Shown piece after piece: positions 1-6,844 of a DNA stretch of 12,133 nt. The notes beneath the pieces are model-generated. The model did not search any database. It saw nothing but the letters and a program-made list of their open reading frames with translations, and had not been told where the DNA came from. This DNA comes from Onstottus_A sp049273835 (GTDB lineage Bacteria > Acidobacteriota > Blastocatellia > UBA7656), in NCBI GenBank assembly GCA_049273835.1, contig JBASRM010000250.1:1-12133 (forward strand), read 5' to 3'. The position numbers and the translations under genes are program-made. Every line of letters begins with the position of its first letter. Positions within the stretch are counted from its first letter, which is position 1.

Positions 1-1
1 A

Positions 2-91
2 TTCAATCGAGCCGTATCAGGCAATGCGATTCAACACAATGCCCGCGTCGGCATCGGCGTTGTATTCAGGCTTGCAGACAGAAGAGATTAG
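2..91 (+). CDS. Possible C-terminal end of an outer-membrane beta-barrel protein (5' end outside window)
   Basis: The frame starting at base 2 is open from the window edge to a TAG at 89-91 and encodes 29 residues. Its end contains NARVGIGVVFRL, an alternation of polar and hydrophobic residues with a late aromatic that resembles the last strand of outer-membrane beta-barrel proteins, although a few charged residues (ADRRD) follow the usual terminal aromatic. The other forward frame examined here (frame 1) has Arg/Cys-rich, non-coding-like content. It would be convergent with the secreted-protein gene at 184-720. The assignment rests on a short stretch and on general resemblance only; a chance open frame is possible. 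Confidence 0.35.
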   Translation, partial: FNRAVSGNAIQHNARVGIGVVFRLADRRD

Positions 92-183
92 GCAGAACGC
101 TTTCGAGAGTGGTCTTCGGGTCCTGCGCAGCTTGCGAACCGACCGAACTTGACTGCTAGCCGGGTGCTGGAGCTCTGCGAAAA

Positions 184-720
184 TCAGGTTGGCTTGCACG
201 ATACTGATTGCAGGTTTTTACCAGGCGAGCATTCCTCGGTTGGCGACCACTTCGAGCCATCGTCGAAGGAGACTCTGGTAAGTTGAAACAAGACGATCAT
301 CCTGTCAGGCAATACAGCACCAAACCTTGCCGAAGCGGCAGCAGTCTCGCCGGTGTAAATATTCACTTTGTCCTCTTGAAGTACGCGTTGGCTGAGAGAA
401 TTCAGCGCTTCGTCGAAGACGTCAAGCCGCCATTGCACTTCGGTGATTCTTCGAGTGGCATCGTTATTGGTGATCGTAAGCACCGAACGCAAACGCGTAA
501 GAAAGCCCATGCTGTCTGCTTCCAGTCTGGCGCTGCGCAACGTGAACCGACAGTTTTCCGAGTTGCCGTTTGAATCGATTTTCGCCGGCAATTCAGTGCT
601 GAAAGTTCGATCCTGTCGAAAGAGCCGCACTACTCTCTTGCATTGGTCCTCGCCGTAAGATGGCTGACCCGATAGAACCGCGACCAGCGTGAGTGCCGGT
701 AGTATGTGTGCCGTTTTCAT
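184..720 (-). CDS. Small secreted protein of unknown function, last gene of the ABC operon
   Basis: The product is 178 residues. Residues 1-23 form a signal peptide: Lys2, a hydrophobic stretch ILPALTLVAVLSG, and a plausible signal peptidase I site after SYG (mature start EDQCKR). The mature part is predicted to be periplasmic or secreted, mixed alpha/beta, with four cysteines (about 27, 57, 164 and 175) that could form disulphides. A central segment (about 80-105) with alternating hydrophobic residues, including LTITNNDATRRITEVQWRLD, resembles the Ig-like fold of proteins that describe tissue- or matrix-like beta sandwiches, but I do not recognise a family. The start lies 19 bp after the permease stop; no strong ribosome binding site is visible, which suits translational coupling within an operon. 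Function is unknown; its place behind the exporter suggests an accessory or merely co-transcribed role. Confidence 0.75.
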   Translation of the reverse strand: MKTAHILPALTLVAVLSGQPSYGEDQCKRVVRLFRQDRTFSTELPAKIDSNGNSENCRFTLRSARLEADSMGFLTRLRSVLTITNNDATRRITEVQWRLDVFDEALNSLSQRVLQEDKVNIYTGETAAASARFGAVLPDRMIVLFQLTRVSFDDGSKWSPTEECSPGKNLQSVSCKPT

Positions 721-739
721 TCCGGTGTGCTTCGTTCAA

Positions 740-2047
740 TCAGCTATAACGCAACCAGCGGCCCAGCTCGGCGATGCTGGGCCGTTTACCGTACATCAGT
801 ATGCCGACCCGGTAAATCTTTGCCGCGACCCAAACGCTTCCTAATATCGTCGCCAGCATGATGGCCATCGACGCGAGGATTTGCCACAGCGGCGGATTGA
901 TCACTGCGATCCGCAACATCATAAGCGTGGGAGCGAAGAACGGTATCATCGAAAGCAGTATCGACGATGTGCTGTTGGGGTTCGACATCACCAGGCCGAA
1001 AATCATCATCGGCATCACGATCAACATAGTCACCGGTAACTGTACTTGTTGAGCGTCTTCCTCGCTCGACACTATCGCACCTACCATAGCGTACAGCGTT
1101 GCATACAGAAAAAACCCGAGCAGAAAGTAAACTACAAAGTAAATCAGCAAGCTGACCGGGATATTCGGCATCTTTGCTCCCTGCGACGCAAACAGTGTCG
1201 CGCCGAACAATGAAAGCAACGCCGTCGATAACGCCCAGATCCCAATTTGAGTCAGACCCACCAGACCAATACCCAATAGCTTGCCAAGCATCATCTGAGT
1301 TGGTCTAACGGACGATATCAGTACTTCAACTATGCGGGACTGCTTCTCTTCGATCACGCCACGCATCACAAATATCCCGTAGAACAAAACTGTTATGTAA
1401 AGGAAGAACAGCAGCGCGAAGGCCACCATGAATTCCTGCCGCATCCCTCCTTCTTTGGACTCTCCTCCGGCGCCGATCTTGAACTTCTTGAGATCCACCG
1501 GTTTCATGTAGTCGCTAATCTTGGTTGCGTCAAAACCCGCCCGCATAAGCCTCCGTTCGGAGATTGCCGCACTGATTGACTCTTCGAGCGCGCGAATCGA
1601 AAAATCGCTGAGGTTCTTCGCGTGATACTCCGGCGGTTTATTATCGAGCACATCCGGACCCAGGATCAGGTAGGACGTCTCCGAACCCTTTTCCCCTCCT
1701 CCGTTGGACTGGCGCTTGATCAAGTCATTTGGGTTCTGATCCCGAGGCACGATCTGCCGCGTAAGTACGAACTGTGTAGGTCTTCCGAATCCTTCTTCGC
1801 CATCCGAGTCGGATCGTGAGCCGCGTGTTTCCACTCGCTGTTTGATCGCCTCAAACAGCGCGGAATCGCCGCTCTGATCGAGCACCGTCACCTGGCGCTC
1901 ACCACCGCTTCCCCGTTGGGCCAGAAAGCCCGGTAGTATGACGAGCCCAAGTAGCAAAAGCGGGCTTATTATGGTACCGATCACGAATGAGCGGGTTCGC
2001 ACGCGAACGATGTACTCACGCTTGATTATCACCCAAACTTTTTTCAT
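740..2047 (-). CDS. ABC-2 type transporter permease, NatB-like
   Basis: This 435-residue protein is the membrane subunit of an ABC exporter. It has one N-terminal transmembrane helix (about 21-43), a large extracytoplasmic domain (about 44-205, rich in Gly/Ser/Arg around 45-125), and a C-terminal block of five or six helices (about 206-229, 257-285, 297-325, 337-355, 363-383, 388-411). The cytoplasmic loop after the second helix carries EEKQSRIVEVLISSVRP (233-249), characteristic of the NatB/COG1668 branch of ABC-2 permeases. It starts 4 bp after the ATPase stop, with AGGA at 2056-2059 as ribosome binding site overlapping the end of that gene, so the two are co-translated. NatAB of Bacillus exports sodium, but this family is broad and the substrate here cannot be read from sequence. 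Confidence 0.93.
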   Translation of the reverse strand: MKKVWVIIKREYIVRVRTRSFVIGTIISPLLLLGLVILPGFLAQRGSGGERQVTVLDQSGDSALFEAIKQRVETRGSRSDSDGEEGFGRPTQFVLTRQIVPRDQNPNDLIKRQSNGGGEKGSETSYLILGPDVLDNKPPEYHAKNLSDFSIRALEESISAAISERRLMRAGFDATKISDYMKPVDLKKFKIGAGGESKEGGMRQEFMVAFALLFFLYITVLFYGIFVMRGVIEEKQSRIVEVLISSVRPTQMMLGKLLGIGLVGLTQIGIWALSTALLSLFGATLFASQGAKMPNIPVSLLIYFVVYFLLGFFLYATLYAMVGAIVSSEEDAQQVQLPVTMLIVMPMMIFGLVMSNPNSTSSILLSMIPFFAPTLMMLRIAVINPPLWQILASMAIMLATILGSVWVAAKIYRVGILMYGKRPSIAELGRWLRYS

Positions 2048-2051
2048 AGGC

Positions 2052-2981
2052 TTATCCTGTGATCTCCGCGGGCTGTGCGACGGCTTTCGATCCGGTTACG
2101 CTCTCGATGAAGATCTCGTTGAGCGAAGGCTCGACAAGCTCGAAGCGATTCACCCGCGCACCACCTGCCAGCGCCCGCTTGAGCACTTCCTGGGCATCAA
2201 CGCCTTCGTTAAGCAGAATCTCGCTGTAGTTGGCAAAACGGTTATGACGTTTGACCAGATCATCGCCTAAGAAGGAGTCGGTCCCCTCGTAATCGAGTAT
2301 GACCGTGTTCTTGCCGTAGCGCCGCTTTACGGCTTTCAAAGGACCGCTAAGCACCTGCCTGCCGTGATTGATCAGACAGATGTCGTCGCACATCTGCTCG
2401 ACCTGTTCCATCTGATGAGTGGAGAAGATGATAGTCTTCCCGCCCTTCTTCAAGTCGAGAATCACTCCCTTGAGCAAATTGACGCTTACCGGGTCGAGCC
2501 CTGAAAACGGTTCGTCCAGAATCATAACTTCGGGCTCATGGATAATGCTTGCGATGAATTGGACCTTTTGCTGCATCCCCTTGGATAGATCGGTCGGTTT
2601 CTTGTTCTTCCAGTCTGAAAGCTCGAGTCGTTCAAGCCACTCATCGACTCGCTTTGAGGCTTCAGTGGCGTTCAGCCCTTTGAGGTTTGCGAAAAAGATG
2701 AGCTGGTCGCCGATCTTCATTTTCTTGTACAGTCCTCTCTCTTCGGGCAGATATCCGATGTGCGGCTGCAACTTGGAGGATACGTGCTGTCCCATCACCA
2801 ATACGTCGCCCTCATCTGGCGCGAAGATGTTGACCATCATCCGTATCGATGTTGTCTTACCCGCGCCGTTTGGCCCGAGAAGACCGAAGAGCGTGCCTTG
2901 CCTGACCTCCAGAGACAGGTCTCTAACAGCCACAAACTGATCAAACCGCTTGGTGACATTTTTTAATTCCACGACATTCAT
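2052..2981 (-). CDS. ABC transporter ATP-binding protein, NatA-like
   Basis: This 309-residue nucleotide-binding subunit powers the adjacent permease. Walker A is GPNGAGKTT (36-44), the signature is the variant LSKGM (132-136), Walker B is VMILDEP (152-158) followed by the D-loop SGLD, and the switch histidine lies in STHQMEQ (about 195). The Q-loop region reads GYLPEERGLY, typical of the NatA/COG4152 type in which the usual glutamine is replaced. Residues about 220-309 form the DUF4162-like C-terminal extension ending in the EPSLNEIFIE motif. An in-frame TTG just upstream (2984) is possible, but the ATG at 2981 has GGAGGA six bases ahead and is preferred. It forms an operon with the permease and the secreted protein. 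Substrate unknown. Confidence 0.95.
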   Translation of the reverse strand: MNVVELKNVTKRFDQFVAVRDLSLEVRQGTLFGLLGPNGAGKTTSIRMMVNIFAPDEGDVLVMGQHVSSKLQPHIGYLPEERGLYKKMKIGDQLIFFANLKGLNATEASKRVDEWLERLELSDWKNKKPTDLSKGMQQKVQFIASIIHEPEVMILDEPFSGLDPVSVNLLKGVILDLKKGGKTIIFSTHQMEQVEQMCDDICLINHGRQVLSGPLKAVKRRYGKNTVILDYEGTDSFLGDDLVKRHNRFANYSEILLNEGVDAQEVLKRALAGGARVNRFELVEPSLNEIFIESVTGSKAVAQPAEITG

Positions 2982-2987
2982 CAAATG

Positions 2988-2993
2988 TCCTCC
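2988..2993 (-). promoter_or_regulatory. Ribosome binding site that fixes the ABC ATPase start
   Basis: On the minus strand GGAGGA is followed by a six-base spacer (CATTTG) and then ATG at 2981. The TTG codon directly before that ATG would leave only three bases of spacing, so ATG is the likely start. Confidence 0.75.
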
Positions 2994-3091
2994 GCGTTCA
3001 CGACATCAAACCCCAGGTTGGACGGCCAATGAGAATCCGCCACGACGCGTGGCTTGAACTGTTTCTGACAGGCCCGTGAGCTCAAGCCTGC

Positions 3092-3568
3092 CTATGATGA
3101 TTCGCGATTGCCCGATTCCCTGTACACTGCCGGATCGAAATTCCTGGTGGTATTCTCGGTCACACTTGGAAGGTCAATAGGGGGCGCCGGCAACTGCTGA
3201 GGCGCATAGTCCCGAGCAAACGGCTTAGGTGTCTTCTCTGAGTGGGCGACCGGTTGAGAGTTGGTGGTCACGCGCAACAACAGCCATACTAGTGATCCTA
3301 TAACGCCGAACACGGTGGCGCCGCCGAAGGCCATTATCGCGATAAGTGCACGGGTGTCGAAGTTCGGCCGTTCTCCAAGGTTGTAGACCGTCGCAAACAG
3401 AGCAATGAACCCGGCGATGCTGACCAGCGCCACCAGGAAGAGCATCCCCAAAGCTGCTCCTTGCGACCCCTTTCCCTCGATTGGGGTCGACGCGCTCAGC
3501 CCTGCGCCGCATCGCTTGCAGTACTTCAAGCCTTGAGTTGTTTGGTCGCCGCAATTCGGGCAATACAT
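3092..3568 (-). CDS. Zinc-ribbon, two-helix membrane protein of unknown function
   Basis: The product has 158 residues. The N-terminus is a compact zinc ribbon with paired cysteines, CPNCG (C3, C6) and CKRCG (C17, C20), of the zinc_ribbon_2 / DUF2116-like type often found at the start of small bacterial membrane proteins. Two hydrophobic helices follow (about 39-61 and 74-98), then a proline-rich hydrophilic tail (about 100-158, with the short run APQQLPAPP). Topology is likely a cytoplasmic ribbon with a helical hairpin in the inner membrane. The ribosome binding site GGAGG (3575-3579) lies six bases before the ATG. It is the first of four consecutive minus-strand genes and is 110 bp ahead of the ABC ATPase; no terminator is evident between them, so co-transcription is possible. 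No specific function can be assigned. Confidence 0.85.
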   Translation of the reverse strand: MYCPNCGDQTTQGLKYCKRCGAGLSASTPIEGKGSQGAALGMLFLVALVSIAGFIALFATVYNLGERPNFDTRALIAIMAFGGATVFGVIGSLVWLLLRVTTNSQPVAHSEKTPKPFARDYAPQQLPAPPIDLPSVTENTTRNFDPAVYRESGNRESS

Positions 3569-4053
3569 TGGCCGCCTCCAGTGTTGATCAAAGCGTGCGC
3601 ATCGGGACCCTCTCGACCGGACTCATCGCGGGTTATTCACTCATCCTATGCGCGCTGCTGGAACGAACGCGTCGTATTATCAGTAACGCATACCATCGGG
3701 CTGCGTCGGTTCGACCGGCGCGTCTAACTGTTGTCTCAAGCCTCGTGGCGATTGGGTCGCACAACCAGGACGATACATCTTGCCTCCAGACCCATTGGGT
3801 CCTCGATATGAAGTCTACTGAACAGGGAAACCCAGTGCTACTACGACCCTCGCAAGTTTCAGGTTCGCATTCCCCGCCTCGAAGCTGCGATTGAGCGAAT
3901 AATATCAGCAGCAACGGAAGCGTCCAAGGCGGACAAGCGCAGCGTGAAACTGTCGCAACAGTAGCGTGAAACTTGCCGTCGCTTGAAACCGCGTGTTAGA
4001 TTGAGCTTCATTTAATGCTTGAAGCTTCAAACCATCCTGAGGAGTTAAACGCA
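3569..4053. other. Divergent intergenic region without a convincing gene
   Basis: This 485-bp stretch separates the minus-strand zinc-ribbon operon from the plus-strand acyl-CoA dehydrogenase and should hold both promoters, but I see no clear -35/-10 pair on either strand. All open frames across it lack a good start or change character. Around 3808-3964 two plus-strand frames look partly coding: an ATG frame from 3808 beginning MKSTEQGNPVL, and a start-less frame with YYDPRKFQVRIPRLE ending at a TAG at 3962-3964; a one-base shift near 3838 would join them, so this may be a decayed small gene. A hairpin ACTGT-CGCA-ACAGT occupies 3949-3962, and the 11-mer AGCGTGAAACT occurs twice (3941-3951 and 3963-3973). 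Confidence 0.5.
4038..4044 (+). promoter_or_regulatory. Ribosome binding site that fixes the acyl-CoA dehydrogenase start
   Basis: TGAGGAG is followed nine bases later by ATG at 4054. An earlier in-frame ATG at 4015 would add 13 residues but places this ribosome binding site inside the coding region and has none of its own, so 4054 is preferred. Confidence 0.7.
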
Positions 4054-5238
4054 ATGTCGCAGCCGGCTTCATCGATATCCGAAAACCCACCGCGCCCGCT
4101 CACTTCGCTCACCGACGAGGAGTCGTTATTTCGCCAATCAGTTCGCGAGTTCGCTGAGCAGCAGGTCCGTCCGCTTGCGAGTGAAATGGATGAGAAAGGC
4201 AAGTTTGCTCCTGAACTTCTCGAGCAATTCTTCGAGCTCGGTTTGATGGGAATAGAAGTTCCTGAAGAATACGGAGGCCAGGGAGGTACTTTCTTCAACG
4301 CCATCCTCGCGGTCGAAGAGCTTTCGCGGGCGGATGCCTCGGCCGGCGTGATCGTCGACGTGCAGAACACGCTGGTCAACAACGCCTTCCTGCGGTGGGG
4401 AACCGAGGATCAAAAGCGGCGATACCTCCCGCGATTGAGCGCCGATACAATCGGGGCCTACGCGCTGTCGGAAGCCGGCTCGGGGAGCGATGCGTTCGGG
4501 CTGGCGACCAGGGCCGAAGAGAAGGGCGATGCGTTTTTGCTGAATGGCCACAAGCTGTGGATTACCAATGGAGCCGAGGCCGGAGTCTTCATTGTTTTCG
4601 CCAACGCCGCGCCCGATAACGGCTATCGAGGCATTACCGCGTTCATCGTGGAAAAAGAGATGGCGGGATTCACTGTCGGCAAGAAGGAGAACAAGCTGGG
4701 GATACGCGCAAGCTCCACGTGCGAACTCATTCTGGAAGACTGTCTGGCCGGAAAAGAGAACGTCCTGGGTGAAATCGGAAAGGGATACAAGATCGCAATC
4801 GAGACGCTCAATGAAGGCCGAATCGGGATCGGCTCGCAAATGGTCGGCGTCTCGCAGGGCGCGCTCGAATGCGGCATCAACTATTCGAAAGAGCGCCGCC
4901 AGTTCGGCAAATCGGTCTCGCATTTCCAGGGGGTACAATTTCAGATCGCACAGATTGCGACCGAGCTCGAAGCGGCGCGTCTAATGGTATACAACTGCGC
5001 GCGGATGAAAGATGCTGGCGAAGACTTCGTCAAGCAAGCGGCGATGACCAAGCTGTTTACTTCTCAAGTGGCGGAGCGTGTCACGTCGCAGGTGGTCGAG
5101 TTGTACGGCGGTTACGGCTACACAAAAGACTACCCGGCTGAGAAGTATTACCGTGATGCGAAGATCGGGAAAATATACGAAGGCACGTCAAATATGCAGC
5201 TTCAAACGATCGCCAAGTTGATTCTTGGTGATGTTTGA
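4054..5238 (+). CDS. Acyl-CoA dehydrogenase, short/branched-chain type
   Basis: This 394-residue flavoenzyme oxidises an acyl-CoA to the trans-2-enoyl-CoA, passing electrons to electron-transfer flavoprotein, in cytosolic fatty-acid or branched-chain amino-acid breakdown. Length matches the family. The N-terminal helical domain spans about 18-132; the middle beta domain carries the FAD/substrate signature ALSEAGSGSDAFG (137-149) and the flavin-site LWITNG (168-173); the C-terminal helical domain contains RRQFGKSVSHFQ and VELYGGYGYTKDYP. The catalytic base is the glutamate of IYEGTSN (E376), the position used by short-chain and short/branched-chain members. The KIGKIYEGTSNMQLQTIAK end closely resembles ACADSB-type enzymes, so 2-methylbutyryl-, isobutyryl- or butyryl-CoA are reasonable substrates; chain length cannot be decided from sequence. 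It appears to be a single-gene unit; no electron-transfer flavoprotein gene is next to it. Confidence 0.95.
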   Translation: MSQPASSISENPPRPLTSLTDEESLFRQSVREFAEQQVRPLASEMDEKGKFAPELLEQFFELGLMGIEVPEEYGGQGGTFFNAILAVEELSRADASAGVIVDVQNTLVNNAFLRWGTEDQKRRYLPRLSADTIGAYALSEAGSGSDAFGLATRAEEKGDAFLLNGHKLWITNGAEAGVFIVFANAAPDNGYRGITAFIVEKEMAGFTVGKKENKLGIRASSTCELILEDCLAGKENVLGEIGKGYKIAIETLNEGRIGIGSQMVGVSQGALECGINYSKERRQFGKSVSHFQGVQFQIAQIATELEAARLMVYNCARMKDAGEDFVKQAAMTKLFTSQVAERVTSQVVELYGGYGYTKDYPAEKYYRDAKIGKIYEGTSNMQLQTIAKLILGDV

Positions 5239-5385
5239 GATCCGACCTGCGAGGTTGCTCAGGCGAGGTCAAAACCAGGCAGGAGTAAGAACCGAAACAC
5301 AGATTCCAGTTAGATTGAGACACAATCGAGGGCGTGTTGGTGCTGTGGTCGCCGCGTTCACGCCGCTAGCTAAGAAGGAGGAACC

Positions 5386-5817
5386 ATGAGATTGCAGAAG
5401 ACGATTCGTGTGGGTGGTATGCTGTTTTTGCTGTTCAGTTTGAGCATTGTTTCATACGCTCAGAGGCGGCAACGCGACGATAACGACAGGAGATACCAGG
5501 GCAGATGGGAGAGTCTTGGTATGTCGTATGTAGATGGAAGGTCGGATCACGATAGGATTACCGTGAACAACCGCGGGACGTTCCGTGCGGTTCAGCTTGG
5601 GATCAAAGGTGGAGAAATCGAGTTTCAGCGAGTGCTTGTGCGCTTCGAGAACGGAGAAGAATCTGAACTTCAGGTTCGCGATAGAATTCCCGACCGCGGT
5701 AAGACTCGTAGAATTGACCTGCCCGGTGAGCGGCGCAGAATTCGAAGCGTCGAGTTCTGGTATTCGAAGCCAAATTGGCGCTCGCGCCCGCGCGTACAAG
5801 TCTGGGGCATGCGTTGA
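5386..5817 (+). CDS. Small secreted DUF2541-like protein
   Basis: The product is 143 residues. Residues 1-25 are a clear signal peptide: basic start (MRLQKTIR), hydrophobic core MLFLLFSLSIV, and cleavage expected after SYA. The mature protein is very basic and arginine-rich, with a linker RRQRDDNDRRYQ and then a beta-sandwich-like pattern: WESLG, DHDRITV, GTFRAVQLGIKGG, VRFENGEE, RRIDLPGERRRIRSVEFWY and a terminal VQVWGMR. This order (WxxLG, DxDxIxV, G.F..l.l.v.g, nG, R.IDLpG..R.I..v.f.Y, v.v.G) agrees with what I recall of DUF2541, which includes the E. coli periplasmic protein YaaI. The ribosome binding site AAGGAGG (5375-5381) is strong. The role is unknown. No operon partner is evident; the gene stands 147 bp after the dehydrogenase. 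Confidence 0.85.
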   Translation: MRLQKTIRVGGMLFLLFSLSIVSYAQRRQRDDNDRRYQGRWESLGMSYVDGRSDHDRITVNNRGTFRAVQLGIKGGEIEFQRVLVRFENGEESELQVRDRIPDRGKTRRIDLPGERRRIRSVEFWYSKPNWRSRPRVQVWGMR

Positions 5818-5908
5818 CCCGATCAGAGTAGCGATGACTTGTCCCACATAAGCGACCGTTTAGAGTGGAAGACAACTTACTCCGAGGCTAAACGTTGCTC
5901 AGAGCGCG

Positions 5909-6613
5909 ATGGTTATCGAACCCGAAATGATCACCATTCCGGCCGGTGAGTTTTATATGGGTTGCGCCACCGGCCGGGAAAGCGAACGACCAGTTCATAA
6001 AGTGTTCGTTGACGAGTTCGCTATTGCGCGTCTCGCGGTCACCAATCAGCTCTACCGGTTTTTCGTCGAGTCGACAGGACATCAATCTCCCAAAGGCTGG
6101 AGCGATTCGAGCTTCAATCATCCGCAGCAACCGGTGACCAGCGTGAATTGGTTCGACGCGACCGCTTACTGTGAGTGGCTGGGACAGGCGACGGGCCGTC
6201 AATACCGGCTTCCAACCGAAGCGGAGTGGGAGCGAGCCGCCCGCGGTGGACTCGAAGGCAAGCTCTACACCTGGGGCGACGAACCGCCCCAGGATCAACC
6301 TGACTACCTTCGATTCTGGCTGAATGGGCCGGAGCGATCCGGTCAAAGGTCACCTAACCGGTTTGGACTTCACGACATCGGAGAAAATGTTCACGAATGG
6401 TGTTCGGACTGGTTCAACGAGCGCTACTATATTGATTCGCCTTTGATCAACCCTAAGGGCCCGAAAGACGGGACGCGCCGCTCGTCGCGGGGCGGATCGT
6501 GGCGCCACCAGATCAAGATCACTCGGGTAGCCGCGCGAAGCAGCATTCCCCCTGAGTCAAAATACAGCGACTACGGCTTTCGGTGTGCGATGAGCCTGGT
6601 CGCAAACCATTGA
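5909..6613 (+). CDS. FGE-sulfatase domain protein (SUMF1 fold) lacking the catalytic cysteines
   Basis: The 234 residues cover one complete formylglycine-generating-enzyme-like domain: ITIPAGEFYMG (8-18), ERPVHKVFVDEFAI, VTNQLYRFFVE (44-54), PVTSVNWFDATAYCEWLG (75-92), YRLPTEAEWERAARGG (99-114), YTWGDE (120-125), FGLHDIGENVHEWCSDWF (152-169), SRGGSW (193-198) and the closing DYGFRCA (221-227). True formylglycine-generating enzymes carry two cysteines shortly after the RGGSW/RGGSY motif; here that segment reads RHQIKITRVAARS and has none, so sulfatase activation by that chemistry is not expected. Relatives without the pair bind substrates or act in other modifications. No signal peptide is visible, so it is probably cytosolic. 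The start is uncertain: ATG 5927 would begin right at MITIPAGEF, and neither start has a clear ribosome binding site. No sulfatase gene is nearby. Confidence 0.9.
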   Translation: MVIEPEMITIPAGEFYMGCATGRESERPVHKVFVDEFAIARLAVTNQLYRFFVESTGHQSPKGWSDSSFNHPQQPVTSVNWFDATAYCEWLGQATGRQYRLPTEAEWERAARGGLEGKLYTWGDEPPQDQPDYLRFWLNGPERSGQRSPNRFGLHDIGENVHEWCSDWFNERYYIDSPLINPKGPKDGTRRSSRGGSWRHQIKITRVAARSSIPPESKYSDYGFRCAMSLVANH

Positions 6614-6844
6614 CAAGCCCGACGTTGGTTACTAGTATCTAGCCGGACGCTTGAGTTCGCACGATGAAGCTTCGGGCCTAATCGTTTGGACGCTTCGCCA
6701 GTGCGGCACAACTCTTTCAAGCAGAGTTGTAATCCTTAAAATCCACTTAAAGCGTTTTATACCTCTCGCAACCCAACATGTCTACGCCGAGCCGCGGGTT
6801 AACTACCAGTGCGCCCGCCACACGCGCACTCGAATCGAGGGACT
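6614..6844 (+). other. Leader region of the poly-HAMP kinase with an inverted repeat
   Basis: These 231 bp hold no convincing gene. An exact 8-bp inverted repeat, ACAACTCT (6708-6715) and AGAGTTGT (6723-6730), encloses a 7-base loop. It is not followed by a T-run, so it is not a standard intrinsic terminator; it could be an operator or a transcript hairpin. A weak sigma-70-like pair follows (TTAAAA at 6736-6741 and TATACC at 6758-6763, 16-bp spacing), which would give a leader of about 75 bases before the kinase start. Both are suggestions only. Confidence 0.35.

Noticed and set aside
17..199. 60-codon minus-strand frame at the left edge
   Set aside because: It overlaps the 3' end of the secreted-protein gene, has no ribosome binding site, and its composition is not protein-like; the opposite strand gives a better explanation for 2-91.
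3070..3089. Possible terminator between the zinc-ribbon gene and the ABC ATPase (AGGC/GCCT)
   Set aside because: Only a 4-bp stem with a 12-base loop and no T-run; not enough to call a terminator.
3722..4001. Integron attC-like ends: GTCTAAC (3722-3728) and GTTAGAT (3995-4001)
   Set aside because: Both fit the degenerate core consensus, but the separation of about 280 bp is too long for attC, the intervening sequence does not fold as a single imperfect palindrome by eye, and there is no integrase.
5243..5271. Possible terminator after the acyl-CoA dehydrogenase (GACCT/AGGTC)
   Set aside because: A 5-bp stem with a long loop and followed by AAAACC, not a T-run.
6701..6720. Sigma-54-like -24/-12 element (CGGCAC then TTTCA)
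   Set aside because: The -24 half is acceptable, but the conserved GC of the -12 element is replaced by TC at the correct spacing, and no activator gene is adjacent.
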